Shown here: positions 1 to 8,199 of the stretch, in pieces
Layout: every line of letters starts with the position of its first letter
How positions within the stretch are numbered: the stretch's first letter is position 1
Assembly: GCA_021811735.1 (NCBI GenBank)
Contig: JAJZNK010000023.1
Span: 1-38,586, forward strand
DNA length: 38,586 bases
Reading direction: 5' to 3'
From: Nanobdellota archaeon
GTDB lineage: Archaea > Nanobdellota > Nanobdellia > Parvarchaeales > Parvarchaeaceae
Made by a program: the position numbers and the translations under genes
The notes under the pieces: generated by a model
Database searches by the model: none
Told to the model about the DNA's origin: nothing
What the model saw: only the letters and a program-made list of their open reading frames with translations

Positions 1-121
1 CTATCACAGTAAATATTCCCTTCAAGTTAGCATTTATAGATACTCCCTTAAGGGCCGGAGAAGTTTTTTTACCCCTCTCTTTGTAAACCTTTGTCAGATT
101 TTTTATCAAAACGTCTACCAT
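1..121 (-). CDS. ABC transporter ATP-binding protein, N-terminal fragment (cut by window start)
   Basis: An open frame on the minus strand begins with ATG at 121 and runs off the left edge after 40 codons. The translation begins MVDVLIKNLTKVYKERGKK and continues with a segment ending LKGVSINANLKGIFTVI. This is the usual opening of an ABC ATPase: a first beta strand, a Y-loop aromatic (here in the KVYKE stretch), then 'aLkgvs' leading towards the Walker A loop. The Walker A motif itself lies outside the window, so the family call rests on the opening pattern only. Substrate and subfamily cannot be determined. The small membrane protein upstream on the same strand ends about 110 bases away, so co-transcription is uncertain. 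Confidence 0.7.
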   Translation of the reverse strand, partial: MVDVLIKNLTKVYKERGKKTSPALKGVSINANLKGIFTVI

Positions 122-230
122 AACACACATATGAACTGCCTGCGGTATTTATCGTTTATTATTTTAATCTTGAATAATATCATATCAAAATCTTATTTTG
201 TCTGCCAGGATTATTTAATAAAGGTGTCAA

Positions 231-449
231 TTATCTGTACTTTATTTTCATGAGCTTGAATAAAAACTTCCAACGGTATAAAAAAAGCCAGCCGAGTGCA
301 AGATAAACTATGCCTATCAAGCTAGCGCCGTTCGGCCCGAAATACTTTGTCAGGAAAACAAGTATAAGGACAAATCCTACCAAAAAATAGCCAAATACAA
401 CAACCATAATGGCTATCCTTTTATTTTTCGTAAGTGACTCGGCTATCAT
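231..449 (-). CDS. Small two-helix membrane protein, unknown function
   Basis: The 72-residue product has two hydrophobic stretches, roughly residues 12-34 and 41-60. They are separated by a short turn containing FGPNG, and the protein has a lysine/arginine-rich C terminus (FKLMKIKYR). A two-pass protein with a cytoplasmic basic tail is therefore likely. I recognise no family. It starts with ATG and has A+T-rich, TATA-like DNA upstream, shared with the divergent gene at 557. It may belong with the ABC ATPase downstream on the same strand, but nothing in the sequence shows that. It is kept because the hydrophobic pattern is well organised and no better frame exists in the interval. Confidence 0.55.
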   Translation of the reverse strand: MIAESLTKNKRIAIMVVVFGYFLVGFVLILVFLTKYFGPNGASLIGIVYLALGWLFLYRWKFLFKLMKIKYR

Positions 450-556
450 CCAATTTAATCGAATTTATAGGTTTTATGTTTTTCCTAGCACAGCTTTCCT
501 AAGTATTTAAATTCGGCGGTATTAAAACATAAATAGATTGATTTGATTATTGTTAT

Positions 557-1045
557 ATGAAGAGAATATTTCCCATAAACATGAAGATAGGGCAGATACA
601 AGGGATAATCTCAATATTGAAGGAATTTGATGGTAGTATGTCTCTGCAAGAGCTTTCGGACGAATCCTTTCTGCAGGTAGACGATATTGTCAACATCCTT
701 GAGGCCTGCAAAACCCTTGGAATCTTAAAGGTCAAAAAACAGTATATAACCTTGGACAAAAAGCTGATAAACAAAAGTCAGCATGAAATAAGCGTGAAAA
801 TAAGAGATAGAATCACTCGCATAGAACCTTTTTCGCAGATAAAAAGAAATATCAAAAAGATGAACGGTATATCAACTACTGAACTATTTCACTCTCTGAT
901 TGATAAGGGGCTGATAAATTACCGAGACAACATGTTAGGAATAGAAAGCTTCAAAAAGGACCTGCTTATAACAGGATTGAGATTGGGGATACTTTCATAT
1001 GACCATGAAAATGACATATGGAAATTAGCTACTAAAAAAGATTAG
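557..1045 (+). CDS. Stand-alone AAA-associated C-terminal domain protein (ABC-linked regulator)
   Basis: The 162 residues resemble the AAA-associated domain usually found at the C terminus of nitrate/sulfonate/bicarbonate-type ABC ATPases (Pfam AAA_assoc_C). Visible matches are the opening FPINMKIGQIQGIISIL, an 'LQELSDESFLQVDDI' segment, and a later KDLLITGLRLGILSYD segment. In the family the domain is a winged-helix-like regulatory tail of the transporter ATPase. Here it is a separate gene facing the matching ATPase gene (1042-1788), and the two stop codons overlap by four bases. I infer that it is the detached regulatory tail of that ATPase. A TATA-like CATAAATAG at 528-536 lies about 25 bases before the ATG, consistent with a leaderless mRNA. 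Confidence 0.75.
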   Translation: MKRIFPINMKIGQIQGIISILKEFDGSMSLQELSDESFLQVDDIVNILEACKTLGILKVKKQYITLDKKLINKSQHEISVKIRDRITRIEPFSQIKRNIKKMNGISTTELFHSLIDKGLINYRDNMLGIESFKKDLLITGLRLGILSYDHENDIWKLATKKD

Positions 1046-1788
1046 CTTGCGAATATTGAGTATATCTCATTGACTTTGTTCCTGAAACTTCTGCTTCCCT
1101 TGTCTCTGGGCCGTTTTATGTCCACCTTTATTATTTTCTTTACACTGGTTGGCTTGCTTGAGAGAACAACTATCCTGTCAGACATCTCAACGGCCTCTTC
1201 TATGTTATGGGAGACCATTACTACTGATTTTGGCAGTGTTTTCCTGTCTTTTAGGACCTCTATGACTGCGTATCTGAGACTATTTGCAGTAAGCTCATCC
1301 AGCGAACTAAACGGTTCGTCCATTAACAGGAGCTCAGGATTCGATACAAGCGCTCTAGCAAGGCCCACTCTCTGCTTCATACCTCCGCTTAGAAGATTTG
1401 GATATGCATCCTCGAAACCTGTCAACTCAAGTTTGTTCAGCATGTCCAGCGCTATCTTTTCCCTTTCGTAGTCTGGCATATTCTTTGATGCAAGACCTAT
1501 CTTGACATTTTCCAGATTTGAAAGCCAGGGCAAAAGCGCGAAATCCTGAAAAACGAATGATATGTTTCTGGAAGGCCCAGTTATCTCATGATTATCAAGC
1601 ACTACTTTTCCACTGGTGCTTTTTATAAGCCCAGCAATTATCCTAAGTAAAGTACTTTTACCACACCCAGAAGGGCCTATTATGGATAGAAATTCAAATT
1701 CATTTGAATTAAATGAGATATCATCCAGAACTGCCACATTGCTTTTTGGATAGGTAAAAAACACGTTTTCCACTTTTAAGAATGCCAT
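1042..1788 (-). CDS. ABC transporter ATP-binding protein, NitT/TauT type
   Basis: This is a complete ABC ATPase of 248 residues from the chosen start. Visible motifs are Walker A GPSGCGKST (38-46), Q-loop Gln81, signature LSGGMKQR (133-140), Walker B LLLMDEPF with Asp157/Glu158, and switch His194 in MVSHNIEEA. Overall form and neighbours fit the nitrate/sulfonate/taurine importer class. The frame stays open to an earlier ATG at 1809, inside the end of the permease gene. The ATG at 1788 gives the usual MAFLKVENVFF opening and a start 5 bases after the permease stop, so I chose it. The C-terminal regulatory domain common in this class is absent and is encoded separately on the opposite strand. 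No solute-binding protein gene is adjacent, so the substrate is unknown. Confidence 0.9.
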   Translation of the reverse strand: MAFLKVENVFFTYPKSNVAVLDDISFNSNEFEFLSIIGPSGCGKSTLLRIIAGLIKSTSGKVVLDNHEITGPSRNISFVFQDFALLPWLSNLENVKIGLASKNMPDYEREKIALDMLNKLELTGFEDAYPNLLSGGMKQRVGLARALVSNPELLLMDEPFSSLDELTANSLRYAVIEVLKDRKTLPKSVVMVSHNIEEAVEMSDRIVVLSSKPTSVKKIIKVDIKRPRDKGSRSFRNKVNEIYSIFAS

Positions 1789-1792
1789 AATA

Positions 1793-3289
1793 TCAAGAAT
1801 AAACTGCATTTACTCTGTTATATAGTCTGCGCCATACAAAATAATTTATAAGCACTATCATTGCAACCATGTTAGTAAGCAAGATGCCCATAAGCAGAAG
1901 ATTATTATTGGCAAGCGCAAGGTTAAGTGCCTTTCCAATACCTACATTGACAGATGTTATCACTTTGTTGCTTCCAGCAGAAAAATATTCTGCTACTATA
2001 CTTGCATTCCACTCTGCTGCTATTCCAGTTACGGCACCAGTTATCACGCCCGGAGCCACTGCTTTAAGGTAGATTTTTTTCCACGCCACTGCCCCGTTCA
2101 AATGAAATACTCTTTTTACCTCCATTATACTCGGAGGCAAGTATTTGGTCGTAGCCACTATACTAAATATTACGTACCATAAACCGCTCAAAAAATAAAT
2201 TATAAACGCCAAAAACTCAGAATCTCCATATACGATATATGCTATCGCAGGTAAAAGTATCGTTGCTGGAATCGATGCAACAACCTGAAATATAAGCATA
2301 TATCTCTTGGTTTTTTCGGAAAGGAATATCACGTAAACACTCACTGGAATAGAAACTGCCAATATTGCAACGAAGGCTCCCCAGATGCGCAGAAAAGAAG
2401 CTGCTAGAGACAGCAACGAATATGTTTCATACTGCAAGATTTCATTCAGGATAGAGAAATTTATAATAAGAGTGATTTTATACACAACATAAATCAGAAA
2501 AATTGCGACCGCTGCATAAACCCCATACATAATTGCCTTCCTTGCTTTTCTATTGAGATTTACGCTTAATTTTGGCATTTTTTTAGGTGAGTTGAAAGTA
2601 AATCTTTCTATTTTCCTTTTTTTATAGTCTTTAATATAAAAACGATGTGCGAACCTGTCAAAATTTTCAAAAAACAGTAGACGCGTTGCTATTACGAACA
2701 GGATAAATATTGCAATGGAGTAAATGTAAAGCGTTGCACTTCCTGTCGAAGCAGCTCTTACAAATTCGACGCCTATTCCATGTTTTACTGTATAATCCTT
2801 CGTGCCAACAGAAAATATTTCACTAGTTACAAGATAAAAAAGGCCTATGGCCCAGGATAGACTCATCTGTTCCGAAAGCCTTGGCAGCGCCGCGGGTATG
2901 AATATCTTTTTAAGCCTCTGATAAAGACCAAGTCCGGATATTCTTGCCAGTTCTATGTATTCTTCCGGCAATGATATTACTGCTTGGTAAACTCCAAATA
3001 TCATATTCCAAAGCATACTTGTTATAATCAGAAATATGACTGCAGCGTTTACTCCAATTGACCCTGGAAGATAAAAAACAAAAAGATAAATAGCGAACGG
3101 GAAAAAAGCAAGAATAGGCAGTGTTTGCAGGATGTCAATCAGTGGTGTCAAAAGCCGGTTTAAAACCTTGGACCTGGCGAGTGCTATGCCCGTAAAAAGC
3201 CCTATTGAAAGCGATGCAAAAAGAGCTATCAGCATTCTTACCCAAGAGTACGCTGTGTCTTCCAGCAACAAAAAAATAAGCAGTGACAT
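1793..3289 (-). CDS. ABC transporter permease with two fused membrane domains
   Basis: The 498 residues contain two copies of the BPD-type permease domain in one chain. Each carries a cytoplasmic coupling ('EAA') loop: EYIELARISGLGLYQRLKKI near residues 110-130 and IMEVKRVFHLNGAVAWKKI near 388-406. Most permeases of this class are single-domain and dimerise; the fusion supplies both halves of the pore. About ten to twelve hydrophobic segments are visible, with a basic cytoplasmic linker (about 215-240) between the halves. The gene starts 7 bases after the stop of the transglutaminase-like gene, and the ATPase follows directly, so the three form an operon. With no binding protein nearby, substrate capture must be served from elsewhere or built into the permease. 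Confidence 0.88.
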   Translation of the reverse strand: MSLLIFLLLEDTAYSWVRMLIALFASLSIGLFTGIALARSKVLNRLLTPLIDILQTLPILAFFPFAIYLFVFYLPGSIGVNAAVIFLIITSMLWNMIFGVYQAVISLPEEYIELARISGLGLYQRLKKIFIPAALPRLSEQMSLSWAIGLFYLVTSEIFSVGTKDYTVKHGIGVEFVRAASTGSATLYIYSIAIFILFVIATRLLFFENFDRFAHRFYIKDYKKRKIERFTFNSPKKMPKLSVNLNRKARKAIMYGVYAAVAIFLIYVVYKITLIINFSILNEILQYETYSLLSLAASFLRIWGAFVAILAVSIPVSVYVIFLSEKTKRYMLIFQVVASIPATILLPAIAYIVYGDSEFLAFIIYFLSGLWYVIFSIVATTKYLPPSIMEVKRVFHLNGAVAWKKIYLKAVAPGVITGAVTGIAAEWNASIVAEYFSAGSNKVITSVNVGIGKALNLALANNNLLLMGILLTNMVAMIVLINYFVWRRLYNRVNAVYS

Positions 3290-3296
3290 ATAAAAG

Positions 3297-4082
3297 TTAT
3301 GTGTTCCTGCTAATTTTTAGCTTTCTAAGTATAAATGCTCCGTTGTCCCTCGCGTATTTTATCCCTGAACTTGAAATGAAGCATTCTGTAGCGCTTGATG
3401 GTAAGTATTCCGCGACACCAGATATCTTGTCTAGAAGAAACCTGTTCCCTTTCTTATCCTCAAGTTCTAGCCAAGAATGCTCTGCAGTTTCTCCCTTATT
3501 TTTAACGAGTCCCATTGTATAAAATGGTGCCAATCCAGTATTTTTCTTTTCTTTTTCTAGTATAAGCGAGAGTACTATGGAAAATTCATGGCATAAAAAT
3601 GGGCCGTCCGATATAGCCGAATCTAGGGAAAACGCCTTGCCTTTTCTAGAGTGATTTCTTTCCATGTAAGAGAAATCATATGATGTCATAAGTCCCATTT
3701 TAACACTAGCCCCATCCGCATATTCGTTCATCCGATAGAAGAGCTGACGGTAAACAGAGTCGGCTATTGACAATGCTCTTTCTACCCCTGTTTTTTTGCC
3801 TGTGAATTGCACTGCAGTATTATAAAGTGCGTAAAGGTCCCCATCTCTGTCAAATTTTTCATTTATGTATACTCCATAGATATCCTTTAGAAATGAAGAG
3901 AAACGACCTTCACGCAGCTCAGGCAGTATTTCGTACGTCAGACCTGCATTCAAAACTATATCTCCCTTTTTTATCTTGTTTGAATTCTTAAGCAATATTT
4001 TGTAGTTTTCGAGATTTACACCTGAAAGACTCAAAGTATCCTTTTCCTCCCCCTTCAGCACATGCAAAAGACCGAAGACCAT
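3297..4082 (-). CDS. Transglutaminase-like (Cys-His-Asp) superfamily protein
   Basis: The C-terminal half carries the order expected of a transglutaminase-like fold: Cys164 at the start of a helix (FLCHEFSIVLSLIL), His202 on the next strand (EHSWLEL) and Asp218 (RFLLDK). The family includes peptidases, peptide N-glycanases and transglutaminases. The N-terminal 100 or so residues are not recognised. There is no signal peptide, so a cytoplasmic protein is likely. It is the first gene of an operon with the double permease and ATPase, which suggests a role linked to transport, though the reaction cannot be inferred. The call rests on triad order and surrounding hydrophobic pattern, not on a full alignment. 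ATG at 4082 is the only reasonable start. Confidence 0.6.
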   Translation of the reverse strand: MVFGLLHVLKGEEKDTLSLSGVNLENYKILLKNSNKIKKGDIVLNAGLTYEILPELREGRFSSFLKDIYGVYINEKFDRDGDLYALYNTAVQFTGKKTGVERALSIADSVYRQLFYRMNEYADGASVKMGLMTSYDFSYMERNHSRKGKAFSLDSAISDGPFLCHEFSIVLSLILEKEKKNTGLAPFYTMGLVKNKGETAEHSWLELEDKKGNRFLLDKISGVAEYLPSSATECFISSSGIKYARDNGAFILRKLKISRNT

Positions 4083-4125
4083 TTATTCTTATAGAGAGCA
4101 AGTAAAATATAAACTTTTACAACCA

Positions 4126-5391
4126 TCATACTCTGTTTCCAAAATCGACTATTTTTTCGCCGTCTCTGTACGCGAGATTAAAAACCAGAATTGAGGATAA
4201 CGTGAAAACTATACTCACAGCAAATGTCGGTATATATCCTAGATAAAACGAAGTAAACCCGGATAACAGAGATCCGAGTACTCCCGAGAACCCTATAATT
4301 GCCGACCACAGTCCGATGTAACGCGCCTCAAACCTCCCGAGTATATTCACATATATTATAACGGATGCAGAGATATTCCATAGTGCGTATGCGAGCCCTG
4401 CTACGAAATATGAAAACATATTCACATAAAATATATCGGCCAACATCACCGACGAGAGAATGGCTAGAAGATACCCTCCAGACCTCACAAATGTCGAAAA
4501 TCTGTAATAACTCCTAAGCGTCGCCCTAGCTTTTCCTGTCATGAAAAACAGGTAAATTATCGCTTGCCCCACTCCATTAAATATGTTTATAATGAAAATA
4601 TCAGAATAGGAAAGTCTAAATGAATAAAGGAAAGGAATGTAAGAAGTATTGAAAAGATACATTGCAAAATTTACAAGAGATATCGCTGCAAAAATAGTGA
4701 ACAACCTCCTTGCCTTCTTTCTCTTTCTTATTTTTGCAATGTTCATTATCAGATTGTGACCTGTCAATATCTGCGGGAACCGGCTTATGGAGTTTAAAAG
4801 TGGGAACAGTTTGATGAGGTGCTTTTCACCGCTCCGATCTACTTTGACTCTGTCCTTTGGGATGAGAAAGAACATTAAAAAAATGGAGATCGTGTTAAAT
4901 CCGAAAAGGATAATGAGATACCTAGCAATGACGTCACTAAAAAGGAGTATACCTGGAATGTAACCAATAGTGTTACCGACTATATTTAAAAGGCTATAAA
5001 CTCCGTAATACGACCTTAAAACCGTCTTTTTTCTCCTGCCCATGATTAGCACATTTATGGCAGGGGACGAAGCAGTAAGAACAAATGCATAAGCGGCGTA
5101 CATCACTATTGCCAGTGTTACACTGTGGATAAGGTAAAGCAGTATTATCACAGGTATCACGCCTATTACGGAAAACGCGATGAACGGCTTAATTTTTCTT
5201 ATTCTCTGCGTCAGTTCTCCCCAAAACAGAGAAGCGGGTATAACTACTAGCGAATAAGCAGTGGTCGCAAGACCCACATCTATTACATTTCCATGCAAGC
5301 TTAGAATGTAAAGTGGAATTATTATGCTAAAACCGGACGATACCGCCGCGATTGGAAATATCACAGATAACCAGTATTTTTCTTCTGCCAT
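4126..5391 (-). CDS. Major facilitator superfamily transporter
   Basis: The 421 residues form about twelve hydrophobic helices in two six-helix halves, separated by a basic cytoplasmic loop (about 190-228, rich in Lys/Arg: IAKIRKRKKARRLF). The loop after helix 2 (FWGELTQRIRKIKPF) occupies the position of the MFS motif A, in a degenerate form. The product sits in the cytoplasmic membrane as a secondary transporter; the substrate cannot be read from sequence. A TATA-like element at 5415-5426 lies about 29 bases upstream of the ATG. It diverges from the universal stress protein gene, and the two share a 100-base promoter region. Confidence 0.85.
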   Translation of the reverse strand: MAEEKYWLSVIFPIAAVSSGFSIIIPLYILSLHGNVIDVGLATTAYSLVVIPASLFWGELTQRIRKIKPFIAFSVIGVIPVIILLYLIHSVTLAIVMYAAYAFVLTASSPAINVLIMGRRKKTVLRSYYGVYSLLNIVGNTIGYIPGILLFSDVIARYLIILFGFNTISIFLMFFLIPKDRVKVDRSGEKHLIKLFPLLNSISRFPQILTGHNLIMNIAKIRKRKKARRLFTIFAAISLVNFAMYLFNTSYIPFLYSFRLSYSDIFIINIFNGVGQAIIYLFFMTGKARATLRSYYRFSTFVRSGGYLLAILSSVMLADIFYVNMFSYFVAGLAYALWNISASVIIYVNILGRFEARYIGLWSAIIGFSGVLGSLLSGFTSFYLGYIPTFAVSIVFTLSSILVFNLAYRDGEKIVDFGNRV

Positions 5392-5414
5392 ATCAATGAT
5401 ATAGAAATTATTTT

Positions 5415-5426
5415 GGTATAAATCTT
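5415..5426 (-). promoter_or_regulatory. TATA-like promoter element of the MFS gene
   Basis: On the minus strand this reads AAGATTTATACC, centred about 29 bases before the ATG at 5391. The spacing suits a leaderless or nearly leaderless archaeal transcript. Confidence 0.5.
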
Positions 5427-5462
5427 ATTTTATGATAAATCCAATGCTAGTATCTCGAAATA

Positions 5463-5472
5463 GATTTAAAAC
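5463..5472 (+). promoter_or_regulatory. TATA-like promoter element of the universal stress protein gene
   Basis: GATTTAAAAC is centred about 26 bases upstream of the ATG at 5494, the distance expected when the archaeal transcript begins at the start codon. Confidence 0.55.
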
Positions 5473-5493
5473 CAAAGGTTTTCTCTAAATATT

Positions 5494-5925
5494 ATGAAAC
5501 GGCAGAGAATAATTATAGGGTTTGATGGGTCTGTTTACTCTGACAAGGCAATAAAATATGTCATAAAGAATTTTGAAAAAGGTAGTAATATCTCACTAGT
5601 CTATGTAGAAGAGCTAATAACCCCTGTATACATATCGAGTCCTGGTTTGCTCACTAATGACAACATGATCAAACAGATCAAGGAAAACGCGATAAAAGGT
5701 ATTTCCAAACGCGTAAATTTTATGAAAAAGAACGGGTTTAAGGCAGATTATTCTTACAGGAAAGGAAGCCCCGTTGATGAGATTATAAAGGAAGCAAAAA
5801 AAAGTAAAGTAGATATTATAATAGTCGGCAGCAGAGGAATGGGAAAATGGAAAGGATCCATACTTGGGTCCGTAAGTCAGGGCCTTGCAGTGAGAAGTCC
5901 ACTTCCTACACTTATAGTGAGATAA
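5494..5925 (+). CDS. Universal stress protein, UspA family
   Basis: This is a single Usp domain of 143 residues, the usual family length. It opens with the strand IIIGFDGS and has the ATP-binding signature G-x2-G-x9-G-S at Gly112, Gly115, Gly125 and Ser126 (GSRGMGKWKGSILGSVS). The protein therefore belongs to the ATP-binding branch; such proteins are cytosolic dimers linked to stress responses. The transcript is monocistronic by position, divergent from the MFS gene and convergent with the acetyltransferase gene. The precise role is not defined by sequence. Confidence 0.92.
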   Translation: MKRQRIIIGFDGSVYSDKAIKYVIKNFEKGSNISLVYVEELITPVYISSPGLLTNDNMIKQIKENAIKGISKRVNFMKKNGFKADYSYRKGSPVDEIIKEAKKSKVDIIIVGSRGMGKWKGSILGSVSQGLAVRSPLPTLIVR

Positions 5926-5948
5926 CCTACAGTGTGTAATATGGCAGA

Positions 5949-6404
5949 TTAAAGAACATATTCCCACAAGTAGTAATCTTTCTGTCCGAAATGACGTTTT
6001 ATCTTTCCAACCTTCCTAAATCCGATTTTTTTCAGGAATTTTCTGGTAGACTTATCGGAAGCCTTCGAGTCGCACAATATATTATAAGCTCCCTTGGTTT
6101 CAGCGCAAGATATAAATTTTTTCACGAGTGCCGTACCTATACCGCGGCGCCTATGCTTATCCATCACAAAAATCTGTCGAAGCCACAATAAATTCTTACT
6201 GTAAAATTCTGCAAAACAGACGCCTGCGATTGAGTTATTATCCAGTGTTGCAAATAATAGCAGATAATTACCATTCGCGCCACGGTCGTTAAATCCATAA
6301 AACGAGTCCTGTGATCTGGGAAACTTTAATGTTTTTTTGTAGTCCTTTATATTTTTGCCTTCTCGAATCCTAAATACCGGCTTTTCATCTATTTTAAATT
6401 CCAT
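5949..6404 (-). CDS. GNAT-family N-acetyltransferase
   Basis: Motif A for acetyl-CoA binding is clear: IFVMDKHRRRGIGTALVKKF, with the R/Q-x-x-G-x-G/A loop as RRRGIG. It is followed by the typical ASDKSTRKFLKKIGFRKVG segment (motif B). The reaction is transfer of an acetyl group from acetyl-CoA to an amine; the acceptor is unknown. The frame is open to a TTG at 6431, with ATG codons at 6413 and 6404. I chose 6404 because the product then begins MEFKIDEKPVFRIRE, a normal first strand; 6413 is possible. It is convergent with the Usp gene, about 23 bases apart at the 3' ends. Confidence 0.85.
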   Translation of the reverse strand: MEFKIDEKPVFRIREGKNIKDYKKTLKFPRSQDSFYGFNDRGANGNYLLLFATLDNNSIAGVCFAEFYSKNLLWLRQIFVMDKHRRRGIGTALVKKFISCAETKGAYNILCDSKASDKSTRKFLKKIGFRKVGKIKRHFGQKDYYLWEYVL

Positions 6405-6531
6405 ACGATGCATACTATGTAGCGTTTGCAACTACCATAAGTCTTTATTTTATGTGTTTAATCGTATAATATTTAAAGATATATCTGTGAAGTTAAAGTT
6501 TTGTGTTGCCCATATTTTTATATATATCGAA

Positions 6532-7437
6532 CTACTTCTTGTTCTTCTTTTCGAAATATGAGTTCACATCAATCAATTTCTTGATTATCTCGCTTCTTGG
6601 GAGGTCGCTTGAGTCGCTCTTGCATAACGCTTTAACAGAAAATATATTGCTTCGGTTTGTAAAGTTTGTCTCGGATATGAAAATTTCTGGAACTCCTTTT
6701 ATGAATGTAATTTTCTTCAGCTCCTCTTTTGCCTTTTTCATGAAATTGTCAGGGCTTATACTAGATGGGACTTCATACCTGACCTTTACACTCCTATAAA
6801 GTTCATTGTTCACAAATATTGCTGCCTGCAATACTATGCTGTTTGGAATTTTTATCGGTATGTTGCTATCAAGCCTTATCGTGGTAAACGCAAGAGTCAT
6901 CTTCTCCACCGTTCCTGTGTAACCCGGTATAAGAAAATCATCAGAAAAAAACTTCGGAGGATAACTGGGCGCTATAAGCCCATACTGCCATGTGCTAAGT
7001 GTTACCCTGTCGCCTATGTTGAATGGTTTCGCAAATAACAGCACTATGCCACTGAAGAAATTTGATAACGATGTTTGTGCAGCCAGGCCAACCACTACTC
7101 CCAAGAACCCACCTCCAAGTATGATGGATGTTATACCTATCTTAAATGAGGATAAAGCGACTGCGGCAACTACTATATAACCAACCAGGCGGGTGACGAA
7201 TATTACTGTATTACTTGCCTGTTTGTTCCTTAGATTAGATTTTAATTCGACTATATCACTTAGAAGATTAACTATTAGTACGCCTGTAATAAGTATGATC
7301 GCTATATATACCAGGCCTTTTGCACTCTCGGGTAAAAATGAAAGCAGACTTGTCAGATAAGCGATTATGGAAAAGATTATCACAGTAAAAAGTATGAGAT
7401 ATATTCTGCTTTTTATCCTTATTTCCACTATATACAC
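6532..7437 (-). CDS. MscS-family mechanosensitive channel
   Basis: The protein has several N-terminal membrane helices followed by the pore-helix and beta-domain region of MscS. Diagnostic pieces are the Gly/Ala-rich third helix (ILGGGFLGVVVGLAAQTSLSNFFSGIVLLF), then KPFNIGDRVTL and GTVEKMTLAFTTIRL. Such channels open under membrane tension to release solutes. The product is about 300 residues, near the short end of the family. The start is GTG, either at 7437 or nine bases on at 7428. A TATA-like box at 7444-7455 favours 7428, where a leaderless mRNA would begin and the product would start MEIRIKSR. The C terminus is lysine-rich (EKKNKK). Confidence 0.9.
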   Translation of the reverse strand: MYIVEIRIKSRIYLILFTVIIFSIIAYLTSLLSFLPESAKGLVYIAIILITGVLIVNLLSDIVELKSNLRNKQASNTVIFVTRLVGYIVVAAVALSSFKIGITSIILGGGFLGVVVGLAAQTSLSNFFSGIVLLFAKPFNIGDRVTLSTWQYGLIAPSYPPKFFSDDFLIPGYTGTVEKMTLAFTTIRLDSNIPIKIPNSIVLQAAIFVNNELYRSVKVRYEVPSSISPDNFMKKAKEELKKITFIKGVPEIFISETNFTNRSNIFSVKALCKSDSSDLPRSEIIKKLIDVNSYFEKKNKK

Positions 7438-7443
7438 ATAATA

Positions 7444-7455
7444 CTATAATATAAA
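7444..7455 (-). promoter_or_regulatory. TATA-like promoter element of the MscS gene
   Basis: The minus strand reads TTTATATTATAG, about 22 bases before GTG 7428 and only 13 before GTG 7437. It therefore helps choose the later start. Confidence 0.4.
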
Positions 7456-7469
7456 AAAATTGCCCTAGT

Positions 7470-8132
7470 TTATTTTTCGATGTAATTCTGCCAAGTGTCC
7501 ATGTCTTTTTCTACAGGCACGTAATGGGTGTCCTCATCCCATTCTGCAGTTTGTGAGTTAATTATCATTTGGGTGGTAGGATTTACATGCTCAATCATGT
7601 TTAGGATGATGCCTCTTGCATCATTCTGAGGATATATATGCCAGCATACAGATTTACCGTCTTTGTTTTTCCTTGCATTTTTAACTATATATTCCCTGTC
7701 CTCGTAAATTTCATCTAGGAACACGCCTTTTGGAAGCAACAACCTGTAAACTTTACTTGTAAGGGGGTTTAGAGTTGAATTCTTTGATTCCATTGATTTT
7801 ACGCTTGCCACGAGGAAAGTCCTTAGTCTCTGGCTAAACAGGTCAACATCCTTCCCTTCCGAGAGATATTTTACTCTACTGGGTACACTATTCTTAAAAA
7901 GGTATAAAAGAGTGTCATTCCCTTTTTCTAAAATATATGCATGAACTTTTCTATACGTTGTGTAATCCGAATCATTGTAGAGGATAATTTCATCGATATC
8001 TTCTTTGCCGCTTGGATTGACTTTTAAAACGGAATATAAAAAATCTAAGTCCGTGGCAGGACTGTAACCGATGCTACTCCCTACTACTTCAGCACCGTTG
8101 ATTAGCGACTCCAATATTTTATCGCTTTTCAT
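7470..8132 (-). CDS. Hypothetical protein, unrecognised
   Basis: The product is about 220 residues, soluble, with mixed alpha/beta character and no membrane segment or signal peptide. I recognise no domain. Distinct features are a basic SKVYRLLLPKGVFLDEIYEDRE segment and an acidic, Trp-containing tail (AEWDEDTHY, WQNYIEK). The frame extends back to an ATG at 8165. The ATG at 8132 is preferred because a good TATA element (8151-8163) sits 25 bases upstream of it and the longer version begins with a hydrophobic stretch encoded by the promoter itself. The gene lies alone between MscS and PEP carboxykinase, all on the same strand. Confidence 0.65.
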   Translation of the reverse strand: MKSDKILESLINGAEVVGSSIGYSPATDLDFLYSVLKVNPSGKEDIDEIILYNDSDYTTYRKVHAYILEKGNDTLLYLFKNSVPSRVKYLSEGKDVDLFSQRLRTFLVASVKSMESKNSTLNPLTSKVYRLLLPKGVFLDEIYEDREYIVKNARKNKDGKSVCWHIYPQNDARGIILNMIEHVNPTTQMIINSQTAEWDEDTHYVPVEKDMDTWQNYIEK

Positions 8133-8150
8133 ATATACTATAGAAAAATT

Positions 8151-8163
8151 CCAATATATAAGC
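8151..8163 (-). promoter_or_regulatory. TATA element deciding the start of the 7470-8132 gene
   Basis: The minus strand reads GCTTATATATTGG, centred about 25 bases before the ATG at 8132. It supports that start and a leaderless mRNA. Confidence 0.55.
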
Positions 8164-8199
8164 ATTATTATTAAGAATATTTACAAATTTATGCACTTA

